Of a stretch of DNA of 19,799 bases, positions 14,538 to 19,799 are shown piece by piece. Location of the stretch: the NCBI GenBank assembly GCA_946638265.1, contig CAMPBN010000006.1, positions 1 to 19,799 of the forward strand. Direction: 5' to 3'. The DNA comes from an uncultured Bacillota bacterium. Its GTDB lineage: Bacteria; Bacillota; Clostridia; Peptostreptococcales; Anaerovoracaceae. A program made the translations under genes and the position numbers. Numbering within the stretch: position 1 is the first letter of the stretch; the number at the start of each line of letters is the position of its first letter. The notes under the pieces are model-generated. The model was not told the origin of the DNA. It did not search any database and saw nothing but the letters and a program-made list of their open reading frames with translations.

Positions 14538-15146
14538 ATGACTGAAACTTGGATCTCATTTTTTATAACTGCGGTACTGTTTGGCGTGGGCCTGGCCATG
14601 GACGCGTTTTCGGTTTCGGTGGCCAGGGGACTGGCCGAGCCGGAGATGCCCGGGCGGCGCGCCTGCGTGATTGCGGGCGTGTTCGGGGTGTTCCAGACCG
14701 GGATGCCGCTGATCGGGTATGTGCTGGTGCGCGCCGCGTCCGAGACCTTTGCCGTGGTGCAGAGCATAGTACCATACGCGGCGCTGATACTGCTGGCGCT
14801 CATCGGCAGCGGCATGATACGCGAAGGGCTGCAGGGAGCCGCTTCAGGCGCGGCCGTAGACGAAGCGGGCATCGGAGAAGGCGCCTTCGCGGGCTTCCGC
14901 CTGTTGCTGGTGCAGGGCGTGGCCACTTCCATAGACGCCCTGTCTGTAGGGCTGGATACGGCATCGCTTTCAGTGGGCGCGGCCGTGGCGGAAGCCGTCA
15001 TCATCGGCATCGTCACCTTTGCCATCTGCATGTTTGGCCTCTTCGCCGGCAGCAAGCTTGGCGAGCGCATAGGAAGCCGAGCCCCGATACTGGGTGGAGT
15101 CATCCTTATCGGCATCGGCCTCAAAATCTTCCTCGGGAACTTCTAG
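14538..15146 (+). CDS. mntP: Manganese efflux pump MntP
   Basis: The 202-residue inner membrane protein has six predicted helices and exports Mn2+ to prevent toxicity. The two-fold repeat of the family is clear: AMDAFSVSVARGL (about 20-32, Asp22) and TSIDALSVGLD (about 130-140, Asp133), each with the conserved acidic residue in a membrane helix, plus the C-terminal GGVILIGIGLKIFL stretch. The ribosome binding site is weak (AGAGAG before the ATG). A strong sigma-A promoter lies just upstream. The gene is single and ends at a long-stem terminator. Its codon use is noticeably richer in G and C than that of flanking intergenic DNA and thlA. Regulation by a manganese-sensing repressor is possible but no site is recognised. 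Confidence 0.93.
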   Translation: MTETWISFFITAVLFGVGLAMDAFSVSVARGLAEPEMPGRRACVIAGVFGVFQTGMPLIGYVLVRAASETFAVVQSIVPYAALILLALIGSGMIREGLQGAASGAAVDEAGIGEGAFAGFRLLLVQGVATSIDALSVGLDTASLSVGAAVAEAVIIGIVTFAICMFGLFAGSKLGERIGSRAPILGGVILIGIGLKIFLGNF

Positions 15147-15161
15147 CCGGCGTCGAATGTT

Positions 15162-15209
15162 GGGGAAGTCATTTAATTATGCCGAACACAGGGGAAGCCG
15201 TTTAATTAT
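15162..15209 (+). repeat. Two-copy 19-bp direct repeat after mntP
   Basis: GGGGAAGTCATTTAATTAT (15162-15180) and GGGGAAGCCGTTTAATTAT (15191-15209), 17 of 19 identical, with a 29-base period, lying between the mntP stop and its terminator. Function unknown. Confidence 0.65.
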
Positions 15210-15258
15210 AAAAAAGGAGCAGTTCAAAAGATGAACCGTTCCTTTTTTGTTTTCTTTT
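15210..15258 (+). terminator. Rho-independent terminator after mntP
   Basis: A 16-base arm at 15210-15225 pairs with 15233-15248 (one G-U pair and one mismatch) around a 7-base loop, with AAAAAA/TTTTTT at the base and a further T-rich tail. It could work on both strands. Confidence 0.85.
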
Positions 15259-15469
15259 AATAAATGTATAAAATTAATATCATTCGTCCGGCACATATTC
15301 CAAGACTTCTGTTACGTGGCAATCCCAAATAAGGCAAGGAGAATCCAACGTAGGCGTGGGGCGGCTCCTTCCGCGCTTTCCGCGCTTTGGCGAACGAATT
15401 TTGCAGTCATACGCCAGAAAAGATTTTGTGGTATAATTGAAAAAGCAATTGTATGGACGGTAAGCAGGA
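15249..15469. other. Intergenic region before the RarD-type gene
   Basis: Short open frames exist on both strands (for example 15247-15483 rightward and 15280-15576 leftward), but none has a ribosome binding site or recognisable product. The visible features are a 9-bp tandem repeat CCGCGCTTT (near 15370-15388) and the promoter of the next gene. Confidence 0.5.
15429..15437 (+). promoter_or_regulatory. Extended -10 promoter of the RarD-type gene
   Basis: TGG followed directly by a perfect TATAAT (15432-15437). The -35 is poor, as is common for extended -10 promoters. The predicted leader is about 26 bases. Confidence 0.55.
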
Positions 15470-16459
15470 ATGAACGAAATTGACATGAAAGCGGGAATGA
15501 ATGTGATTGACGCGAAAAAGGAATATCGGGAAGGGCTGATTTCGGCCCTGTTTTGCCAGGTGTGGTGGGGAATCATGCCGATTTACTGGCATTGGCTGCG
15601 GCCAATCGGCTCCGACGTTATCATATTCTACCGCATTTTCACTGTAGCTCTGGTGTGTGCCATCATCGCCGTGGCGAAATATGGTTTGCCCGCACTGATA
15701 AACGAAATGTCCGACCGGAAAGTTGTGCTGAAATACATCGTGGCGGGGGCGCTGGTTTCGGTGAACTGGTCTATTTACATTTGGGCCGTGAACGCCGATC
15801 ACATGGTCCAGTGCTGCATCGGCTATTACATCGAGCCGGTGGTAATCTGCCTTTTCGGCACATTGGTTTTCAAAGAGAAAATGGGCAAAATGAAGATAAC
15901 GGCCTTGGTCTTTGCAGGAGCGGCGGTGGTCTATATCATCGCGTATTACCGGGAATTTCCGGGTATCGCCTTGAGTCTGGCCTTCACATTCTCTATCTAC
16001 GCGGCCATCAAAAAGGACATGCATCGTCCGCCAATGATTTCGCTACTTTTTGAGACAGTGTTCTTTGCGCCTTTCGCTCTGGCGGTAATCTTTTGTCTGG
16101 AGCTGACCGGAAGTGGCGCGCTGGCTGCGGTGGGCGCTTCTGTAACAAACGCTGCTGCGGTTACCACCGGCACCGGGGAAATGTACAAATTCTTCCTCAT
16201 GCTCCTATGCGGCCCGTTTACGGCGCTGCCTCTCGGGCTTTACGCCAATGCCAACAACAAGGTGAACATGTTCCTGCTGGGAGTGACGGCTTACATCTCC
16301 ACCAGCATCTCGCTGGTGCTGAGCATTTGGGTTTTCAAGGAGCCGTTTGATCGCGGGCAGCTCATCGCCTTTGTTTTTATCTGGGTTGGCCTGGTGTTCT
16401 TTACTATTGGCGAGTATCGCGCCTATCGGAAGCTGTCAGCGGCAGAACCGGAGAGCTAA
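15470..16459 (+). CDS. rarD: RarD-type EamA/DMT-superfamily transporter
   Basis: The 329-residue inner membrane protein has about ten hydrophobic helices. RarD features are present: the start GLISALFCQVWWGIMPIYWH (about 22-41), IIFYRIFTVAL, SVNWSIYIWAVNADHMVQCC and IGYYIEPVVICLFGTLVFKE, which corresponds to the family's SLGYFINPL region. These proteins belong to the drug/metabolite transporter superfamily; the original RarD name came from chloramphenicol sensitivity and the natural substrate is not established. A segment near 205-235 (LTGSGALAAVGASVTNAAAV) is longer than usual. The start is uncertain: ATG 15470 has only AGGA directly adjacent, and ATGs at 15485 and 15497 are alternatives. An inverted repeat begins 7 bases after the stop. 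Confidence 0.82.
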   Translation: MNEIDMKAGMNVIDAKKEYREGLISALFCQVWWGIMPIYWHWLRPIGSDVIIFYRIFTVALVCAIIAVAKYGLPALINEMSDRKVVLKYIVAGALVSVNWSIYIWAVNADHMVQCCIGYYIEPVVICLFGTLVFKEKMGKMKITALVFAGAAVVYIIAYYREFPGIALSLAFTFSIYAAIKKDMHRPPMISLLFETVFFAPFALAVIFCLELTGSGALAAVGASVTNAAAVTTGTGEMYKFFLMLLCGPFTALPLGLYANANNKVNMFLLGVTAYISTSISLVLSIWVFKEPFDRGQLIAFVFIWVGLVFFTIGEYRAYRKLSAAEPES

Positions 16460-16466
16460 GGTGGAA

Positions 16467-16512
16467 CTTTTTCCTCTAAATGCATCCTAAATCGCCGTTT
16501 TAGAGGAAAAAG
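16467..16512. repeat. Perfect 14-bp inverted repeat just after the RarD-type gene
   Basis: CTTTTTCCTCTAAA (16467-16480) and TTTAGAGGAAAAAG (16499-16512) are exact reverse complements, 18-base loop. The T run is in the left arm and no T tract follows the right arm, so this is not a normal intrinsic terminator on either strand. Its loop overlaps dispersed repeat copy B. Confidence 0.8.
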
Positions 16513-16516
16513 ATGC
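16482..16516 (+). repeat. Dispersed GCATC...GATGC repeat, copy B
   Basis: A 35-base element with GCATC/GATGC ends and core CTAAATCGC, related to copies at 4292-4325 and 16650-16684. It overlaps the 14-bp inverted repeat. Confidence 0.6.
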
Positions 16517-16649
16517 TGAATTTCGGAAGAATTTCGTCGAAAATGCGGTGAAATCCAGCAGAATTGACAAAAATTACAATAAAAAACAGGGTTATATTAG
16601 TAAAATGCGCGTAGATTGGCAGAAAATCGCGCAAGATTTCCTAAAAATC

Positions 16650-16684
16650 GCATCCCAAACCGCGATTTTGATGTAGAAAGATGC
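16650..16684 (+). repeat. Dispersed GCATC...GATGC repeat, copy C
   Basis: A 35-base element with core CCAAACCGCG. Its left flank and middle also form an 8-bp AAAATCGC/GCGATTTT stem. The 12-mer AAAATCGCATCC at 16644-16655 recurs inverted as GGATGCGATTTT at 16741-16752. Confidence 0.6.
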
Positions 16685-16813
16685 ATTTTTGGGTTTTCAG
16701 GTAGCGCTTTTGCGATTCCACCAGCGATTTCGGCGTGGACGGATGCGATTTTGCAAAAACCAAAGATAGCAAGCAGAAGAATATGAAGGATATAAGAAAG
16801 GAAGGAGTATAGC

Positions 16814-17548
16814 ATGGACGAAAGATTGAAGAAAATTGTGGACGAATGCAGCCGCATCGTGTTTTTCGGGGGCGCAGGCGTCTCCACCGAAAGCAACATT
16901 CCGGATTTCCGTTCGGAAAAAGGGCTCTACGCAGCCAGGGAAGTTTACGGATATCCGCCGGAGACGTTGCTTTCGCACAGCTTTTTTGTGGGGAACACGG
17001 AGCTGTTCTTTGATTATTACAAGAAAAATCTGGTGTATCGCGACGCGCAGCCGAACAAGGCGCACTTGGCGCTGGCGAAGCTCGAGAAGGAAGGAAAACT
17101 GGTGTCCGTGGTGACGCAGAATATCGACGGCCTGCACCAGAAAGCCGGAAGCACCAAGGTTCGCGAACTCCACGGTACCATCATGAAGAATTATTGCATG
17201 GACTGCCACGCCGGCTATGATCTGGACTATGTGATGGATCCGGCTAATTGCGGAGGTAAAGAGTTTGGCGTGCCGCGCTGCAAAAAATGTGGTGGTATTG
17301 TGAAGCCGGATGTGGTACTATACGAAGAGCCGTTGGATTACGATACTTGCGAGCAGGCCATCGCGGAAATCAGCAGCGCGGACTGTCTGATCATCGGAGG
17401 CACCAGCCTGGCGGTTTATCCGGCGGCGGGATATGTGCGCGAATTTCGCGGCAAGTATCTGGTGCTGATCAATAAGACCCCGACGCCGTTCGATAAGAAC
17501 GCGGACCTCGTGATTTACGACTCCATCGGCAAAGTGCTGGGCGACTAG
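16814..17548 (+). CDS. cobB: NAD-dependent protein deacylase (sirtuin, Sir2/CobB family)
   Basis: The 244-residue cytoplasmic enzyme removes acyl groups from lysines using NAD+, giving nicotinamide and O-acyl-ADP-ribose. The Rossmann signature GGAGVSTESNIPDFRS is at 19-34, TQNIDGLHQKAG at 101-112, and the catalytic His120 is in ELHG. The zinc site is complete, with Cys128 and Cys131 (YCMDC) and Cys156 and Cys159 (CKKC). GTSLAVYPAAG and NKTPTPFDKNADLVI match the C-terminal cofactor-binding strands. It lacks the Tyr/Arg pair that marks desuccinylases as far as I can judge, so deacetylase is the likelier activity. AAGGAGT lies 5 bases before the ATG. It stands alone between repeat-rich gaps, so its promoter and regulation are not clear. 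Confidence 0.95.
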   Translation: MDERLKKIVDECSRIVFFGGAGVSTESNIPDFRSEKGLYAAREVYGYPPETLLSHSFFVGNTELFFDYYKKNLVYRDAQPNKAHLALAKLEKEGKLVSVVTQNIDGLHQKAGSTKVRELHGTIMKNYCMDCHAGYDLDYVMDPANCGGKEFGVPRCKKCGGIVKPDVVLYEEPLDYDTCEQAIAEISSADCLIIGGTSLAVYPAAGYVREFRGKYLVLINKTPTPFDKNADLVIYDSIGKVLGD

Positions 17549-17578
17549 AGAGCTCGGCAGGCGCGAGCGTCGCGAACA

Positions 17579-17602
17579 CACCGCCTATCGCAAATAGGCG
17601 AT
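17579..17602. repeat. 24-bp hairpin repeat, copy 1
   Basis: It begins CACCGCCTATCGCAAATAG and continues GCGAT. CGCCTAT/ATAGGCG forms a perfect 7-bp stem with loop CGCAA. The second copy is at 17780-17803, 23 of 24 identical. CGCGAAC precedes both copies by a few bases. Confidence 0.7.
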
Positions 17603-17779
17603 GCGAGTAAAGAGAAAAAGTTTCAGACACACGCTTCGGCAGATGTGAGAGCGGCGGCTGGCGAATGCAAGAACAGAAATAGCGATTTCGTAAGTTGCTG
17701 GGGCGCGGAGCGAGTAAAAGTAAAAATTATAAGCTTTTATGACAAATAAAAATGGAGAGATTTCGCGAACCGAACGATG

Positions 17780-17803
17780 CACCGCCTATCGCAAATAGAC
17801 GAT
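17780..17803. repeat. 24-bp hairpin repeat, copy 2
   Basis: Same sequence as 17579-17602 except G to A in the right arm (ATAGACG). The change breaks one pair in a plus-strand RNA but leaves a U-G pair in a minus-strand RNA. It lies 201 bp from copy 1. Confidence 0.7.
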
Positions 17804-17897
17804 ATGAAGAGAAGCCGCGAATAGCACCTGAAGCGCATGTGGCGACGATGCGACGGACGAGATGCGAATAAAATACTATAGGAAGGTAAGATTAGAG

Positions 17898-18764
17898 ATG
17901 AACATACTGATTTCAAATGACGACGGCATAGCGGCACAGGGGCTGCGTGAGCTGGCAAAGGCGCTTTCGAAAAAGCATACGGTGTACGTATCGGCGCCGG
18001 CAGGTCAGCGCAGTGCAGCCAGCCAGTGCATCAGCGTGCGCAGAAAGATGCATTTCAAAGAGCAGCAGGTGCCGGGAGCAGAAAAAGCCTGGGCCATTGA
18101 CGGCACACCTGCAGACGCAACGAAAGTGGGGCTGTCCCTGTGCGAGCGCGAAGGCGTCGCCATCGACATCGTATTTTCCGGCATTAATCACGGCGGAAAT
18201 TACGGATTCGACACGCTGTACTCGGGCACGCTGGGCGCCGCCAGAGAAGCAAACTTCGGGCGCAAACCCGCAGTGGCGCTGTCGGTAAACTCCCACGAGC
18301 CAAAGCACGGCTTCGGATACATCTGCGACCTGGCGGAGAAGCTGGCAGACCGGATTGAGGAAGAACAGGTGAAAATTGCAGGCAGCGAACTGCGCTTTGC
18401 GGATACGGAAGGTACGGAAATTTTCGGCGACTGCAGTGAGGCTCTCCGCGAAATCCTGACCGACCATCCGCGCACTATTTCCATAAATGTGCCGGACCTG
18501 CCGCCGGGCGAAATCAAAGGCTTGAAGGTAGCTACCATCGGACCGCGCGATTACGACGAGCTGATTCACACCAAGACCGACGAGGAAGGCGAATATTTCG
18601 AGTACGACGGCAATGTTGTGGTCTACGATAAGGACTACATTTTTGAAGGCGCACCGATTCCGGCGGATTGTGACGTGATGCTGATGCAGGAAGGCTACGC
18701 CACTCTCAGCATCCTGGGCTACGACCTCACCGATCACTGCCTCACCGACCTGTGGCGATTGTAG
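17898..18764 (+). CDS. surE: 5'/3'-nucleotidase SurE (survival protein)
   Basis: The 288-residue metal-dependent phosphatase acts on nucleoside monophosphates and is associated with stress and stationary-phase survival. The start MNILISNDDG carries the metal ligands Asp8 and Asp9, Ser39 lies in APAGQRSAAS and Asn97 in SGINHGGN, all at family positions. GTLGAAREANF and AVALSV are also conserved. It is about 35 residues longer than E. coli SurE (253), with extra sequence after residue 150 (roughly ERIEEEQVKI through FGDCSEAL). ATG 17898 is chosen because the family begins exactly at MNIL; an earlier in-frame ATG at 17862 would add 12 atypical residues. GGAAGG lies about 11 bases upstream, slightly far. 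The C-terminus SILGYDLTDHCLTDLWRL is typical. Confidence 0.93.
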   Translation: MNILISNDDGIAAQGLRELAKALSKKHTVYVSAPAGQRSAASQCISVRRKMHFKEQQVPGAEKAWAIDGTPADATKVGLSLCEREGVAIDIVFSGINHGGNYGFDTLYSGTLGAAREANFGRKPAVALSVNSHEPKHGFGYICDLAEKLADRIEEEQVKIAGSELRFADTEGTEIFGDCSEALREILTDHPRTISINVPDLPPGEIKGLKVATIGPRDYDELIHTKTDEEGEYFEYDGNVVVYDKDYIFEGAPIPADCDVMLMQEGYATLSILGYDLTDHCLTDLWRL

Positions 18765-19058
18765 GAGCATATTCGCAAAATCAAATCACGGAGATTCTAA
18801 CACATTAATGGGGGGCGGCGCAAGAAGTCCGCGGGGCGAAGCCTATACCTGCCGGACTCGAATGCGACGTGAAACCGCTTTCGTTAAAATAATATTTATG
18901 CGAATTTGGGCAAAAAGTATACAATCTGATATTGAAAAAAATATTCAAAGTGCTAAAATAGTGAACGGATGTGGTTTCAACAAGCAGAAAATAACTAACG
19001 ATTTGTAAGTAGACTAAACATCTGAAAAATTATACCTAATATATATGGAGGATTAAAA
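18765..19058. other. 294-base intergenic region and thlA leader
   Basis: The first half is GC-rich and holds a hairpin, CGCA-AGTCCG / CGGACT-TGCG (arms 18819-18831 and 18853-18866). The second half is AT-rich and holds the thlA promoter. A short open frame at 18808-19008 has no ribosome binding site or recognisable product. Confidence 0.5.
18932..18959 (+). promoter_or_regulatory. Sigma-A promoter of thlA
   Basis: TTGAAA (18932-18937), a 16-base spacer and TAAAAT (18954-18959) with an extended TGC immediately before it. The predicted leader is about 93 bases. Confidence 0.65.
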
Positions 19059-19799
19059 ATGAGAGAAGTAGTAATTGCAAGTGCAGCAAGAACACCTATC
19101 GGAAGCTTTGGCGGTTCCCTGAAGGACATCCCTACCAGAACACTGGGTGCCATCGCTATCAAGGAAGCTCTGAAGAGAGCAGGCATCAAGGGTGAGCAGG
19201 TTGACGAAGTTATCATGGGTTGCGTACTGCAGGGCGCTCTGGGCCAGAATGTTTCCAGACAGATGTCCCTGGACGCAGGTCTTCCTGTAGAAGTTCCTAC
19301 ACTGACAATTAACAAGGTTTGCGGTTCCGGCCTCAGAGCTGTAGAACTGGCAGCACAGATCATCAAGGCAGGCGACGCTGAAATCGTTGTAGCAGGTGGT
19401 GCTGAGAACATGTCCGCAACAGCTTATGCTATGCCAAAGGCTCGTTGGGGAGCAAGAATGAACGACGTTAAGATGGTCGACATGATGGTAAACGACGGTC
19501 TGTGGGACGCTTTCAACGGATACCACATGGGTATCACTGCTGAAAACGTTGCAGAGCAGTGGGGAATCACAAGAGAACAGCTCGACGAGTTCTCCGTAAT
19601 CTCCCAGAACAGAGCAGAAGCTGCCATCAAGGCAGGCAAATTCAAGGATGAAATCGTTCCTGTAGAAGTTCCACAGAGAAAGGGCGATCCAATCATCTTC
19701 GATACAGACGAATTCCCTAAGTTCGGAACAACAATGGAAAAGGTTGCTAAGCTCAAGCCTGCATTCAAGAAGGACGGTATCGTAACTGCTGCTAACGCT
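19059..19799 (+). CDS. thlA: Acetyl-CoA acetyltransferase (thiolase), N-terminal 247 residues
   Basis: It condenses two acetyl-CoA to acetoacetyl-CoA, the first step toward butyrate, butanol or related products in clostridia. The gene runs off the right edge; 247 of about 393 codons are present with no break. The nucleophile Cys88 lies in TINKVCGSGLRAVELA, and VVAGGAENMSATAYAMP and HMGITAENVAEQWGITREQL are typical. GGAGG lies 7 bases before the ATG. Codon choice is strongly biased and unlike that of the neighbours (GTT, GCT, GGT, AAG, GAC and CTG preferred, few GCG or CGG), as expected for a very highly expressed catabolic gene. With an extended -10 promoter and a 90-base leader it is probably the first gene of a transcription unit, and fermentation genes such as 3-hydroxybutyryl-CoA dehydrogenase or crotonase are plausible beyond the edge. 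Confidence 0.96.
   Translation, partial: MREVVIASAARTPIGSFGGSLKDIPTRTLGAIAIKEALKRAGIKGEQVDEVIMGCVLQGALGQNVSRQMSLDAGLPVEVPTLTINKVCGSGLRAVELAAQIIKAGDAEIVVAGGAENMSATAYAMPKARWGARMNDVKMVDMMVNDGLWDAFNGYHMGITAENVAEQWGITREQLDEFSVISQNRAEAAIKAGKFKDEIVPVEVPQRKGDPIIFDTDEFPKFGTTMEKVAKLKPAFKKDGIVTAANA

Larger units (their letters stand above)
16460..16813. other. 354-base intergenic region dense in repeats
   Basis: The gap between the RarD-type gene and the sirtuin gene contains the 14-bp inverted repeat, repeat copies B and C, a 12-bp inverted repeat spanning 16644-16752 and several occurrences of AAAATCGC or its complement. TTGACA at 16564-16569 has no well-placed -10, so the sirtuin promoter is not identified. 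No gene is seen. Confidence 0.6.
17549..17897. other. 349-base intergenic region between sirtuin and surE
   Basis: A GC-rich start and end surround an AT-rich patch (about 17715-17755). It carries two copies of a 24-bp hairpin-forming repeat. Short leftward open frames overlap these repeats but show no coding character or ribosome binding sites. I see no terminator with a T tract and no clear surE promoter. Confidence 0.5.

Noticed and set aside
15370..15388. Tandem CCGCGCTTT repeat
   Set aside because: Only two short units and no link to a gene or structure; chance cannot be excluded.
15247..15576. Short overlapping open frames on both strands before the RarD-type gene
   Set aside because: No ribosome binding sites, no recognisable domains, basic and repetitive composition, and they overlap a terminator and a promoter.
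17585..17958. Leftward short open frames between the sirtuin gene and surE
   Set aside because: Their apparent mutual similarity comes from the 24-bp DNA repeat; no start signals and no protein-like pattern.
18808..19008. 66-codon open frame between surE and thlA
   Set aside because: No ribosome binding site; it overlaps a hairpin and the thlA promoter; composition shifts midway.

Overview
The window looks like about 20 kb of ordinary chromosome from an anaerobic Firmicute of the class Clostridia. The evidence is a WalH/WalI/WalJ (YycHIJ) block followed by rlmH, a clostridial-type thiolase (ThlA), a clostridial RNase HI with an insertion, a BrnQ carrier, strong AGGAGG-type ribosome binding sites and sigma-A promoters. 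One sigma-D (motility) promoter suggests a flagellated ancestor or relative. Genus cannot be fixed from the sequence. I see no phage, transposase, CRISPR array, rRNA or tRNA.

Left part (1-6.9 kb). A leftward operon runs from a sigma-A promoter near 3.2 kb through a membrane diguanylate cyclase, a class I-beta DAHP synthase (aroF) and the start of 3-dehydroquinate synthase (aroB, cut by the window edge). The cyclase gene appears to carry a one-base frameshift in an A6 run at its 5' end. Next is a leftward gene of unknown function with a near-ideal sigma-D promoter. After a 500-base AT-rich gap come a rightward FadR-type regulator and an HD-GYP phosphodiesterase gene. A bidirectional terminator separates these from a leftward rnhA. 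A cyclic-di-GMP synthesising gene and a degrading gene therefore lie about 2 kb apart, on either side of a motility-type promoter.

Middle (7.0-12.4 kb). A secreted 171-residue protein of unknown function is directly abutted (TAA then ATG) by a YycH-like gene, then yycI, yycJ and rlmH. The walR/walK two-component genes that usually precede yycHIJ are not next to them. A LysR regulator and a strong terminator close this part.

Right part (12.4-19.8 kb). Single transport and metabolic genes follow: brnQ, mntP, a RarD-type EamA transporter, a sirtuin, surE and the first 247 codons of thlA. They are separated by unusually long, structured non-coding gaps of 290-560 bases. These gaps hold most of the unexplained structure: a 390-bp module between brnQ and mntP bounded by 13-bp direct repeats, a 34-35-bp GCATC...GATGC element in three copies, and a 24-bp hairpin repeat occurring twice 201 bp apart upstream of surE.

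No clearly new multi-gene system is visible. The best leads are the apparent start frameshift in the cyclase gene, the brnQ-mntP non-coding module, the dispersed repeat family, the orphan sigma-D gene, and the secreted protein joined to walHIJ.
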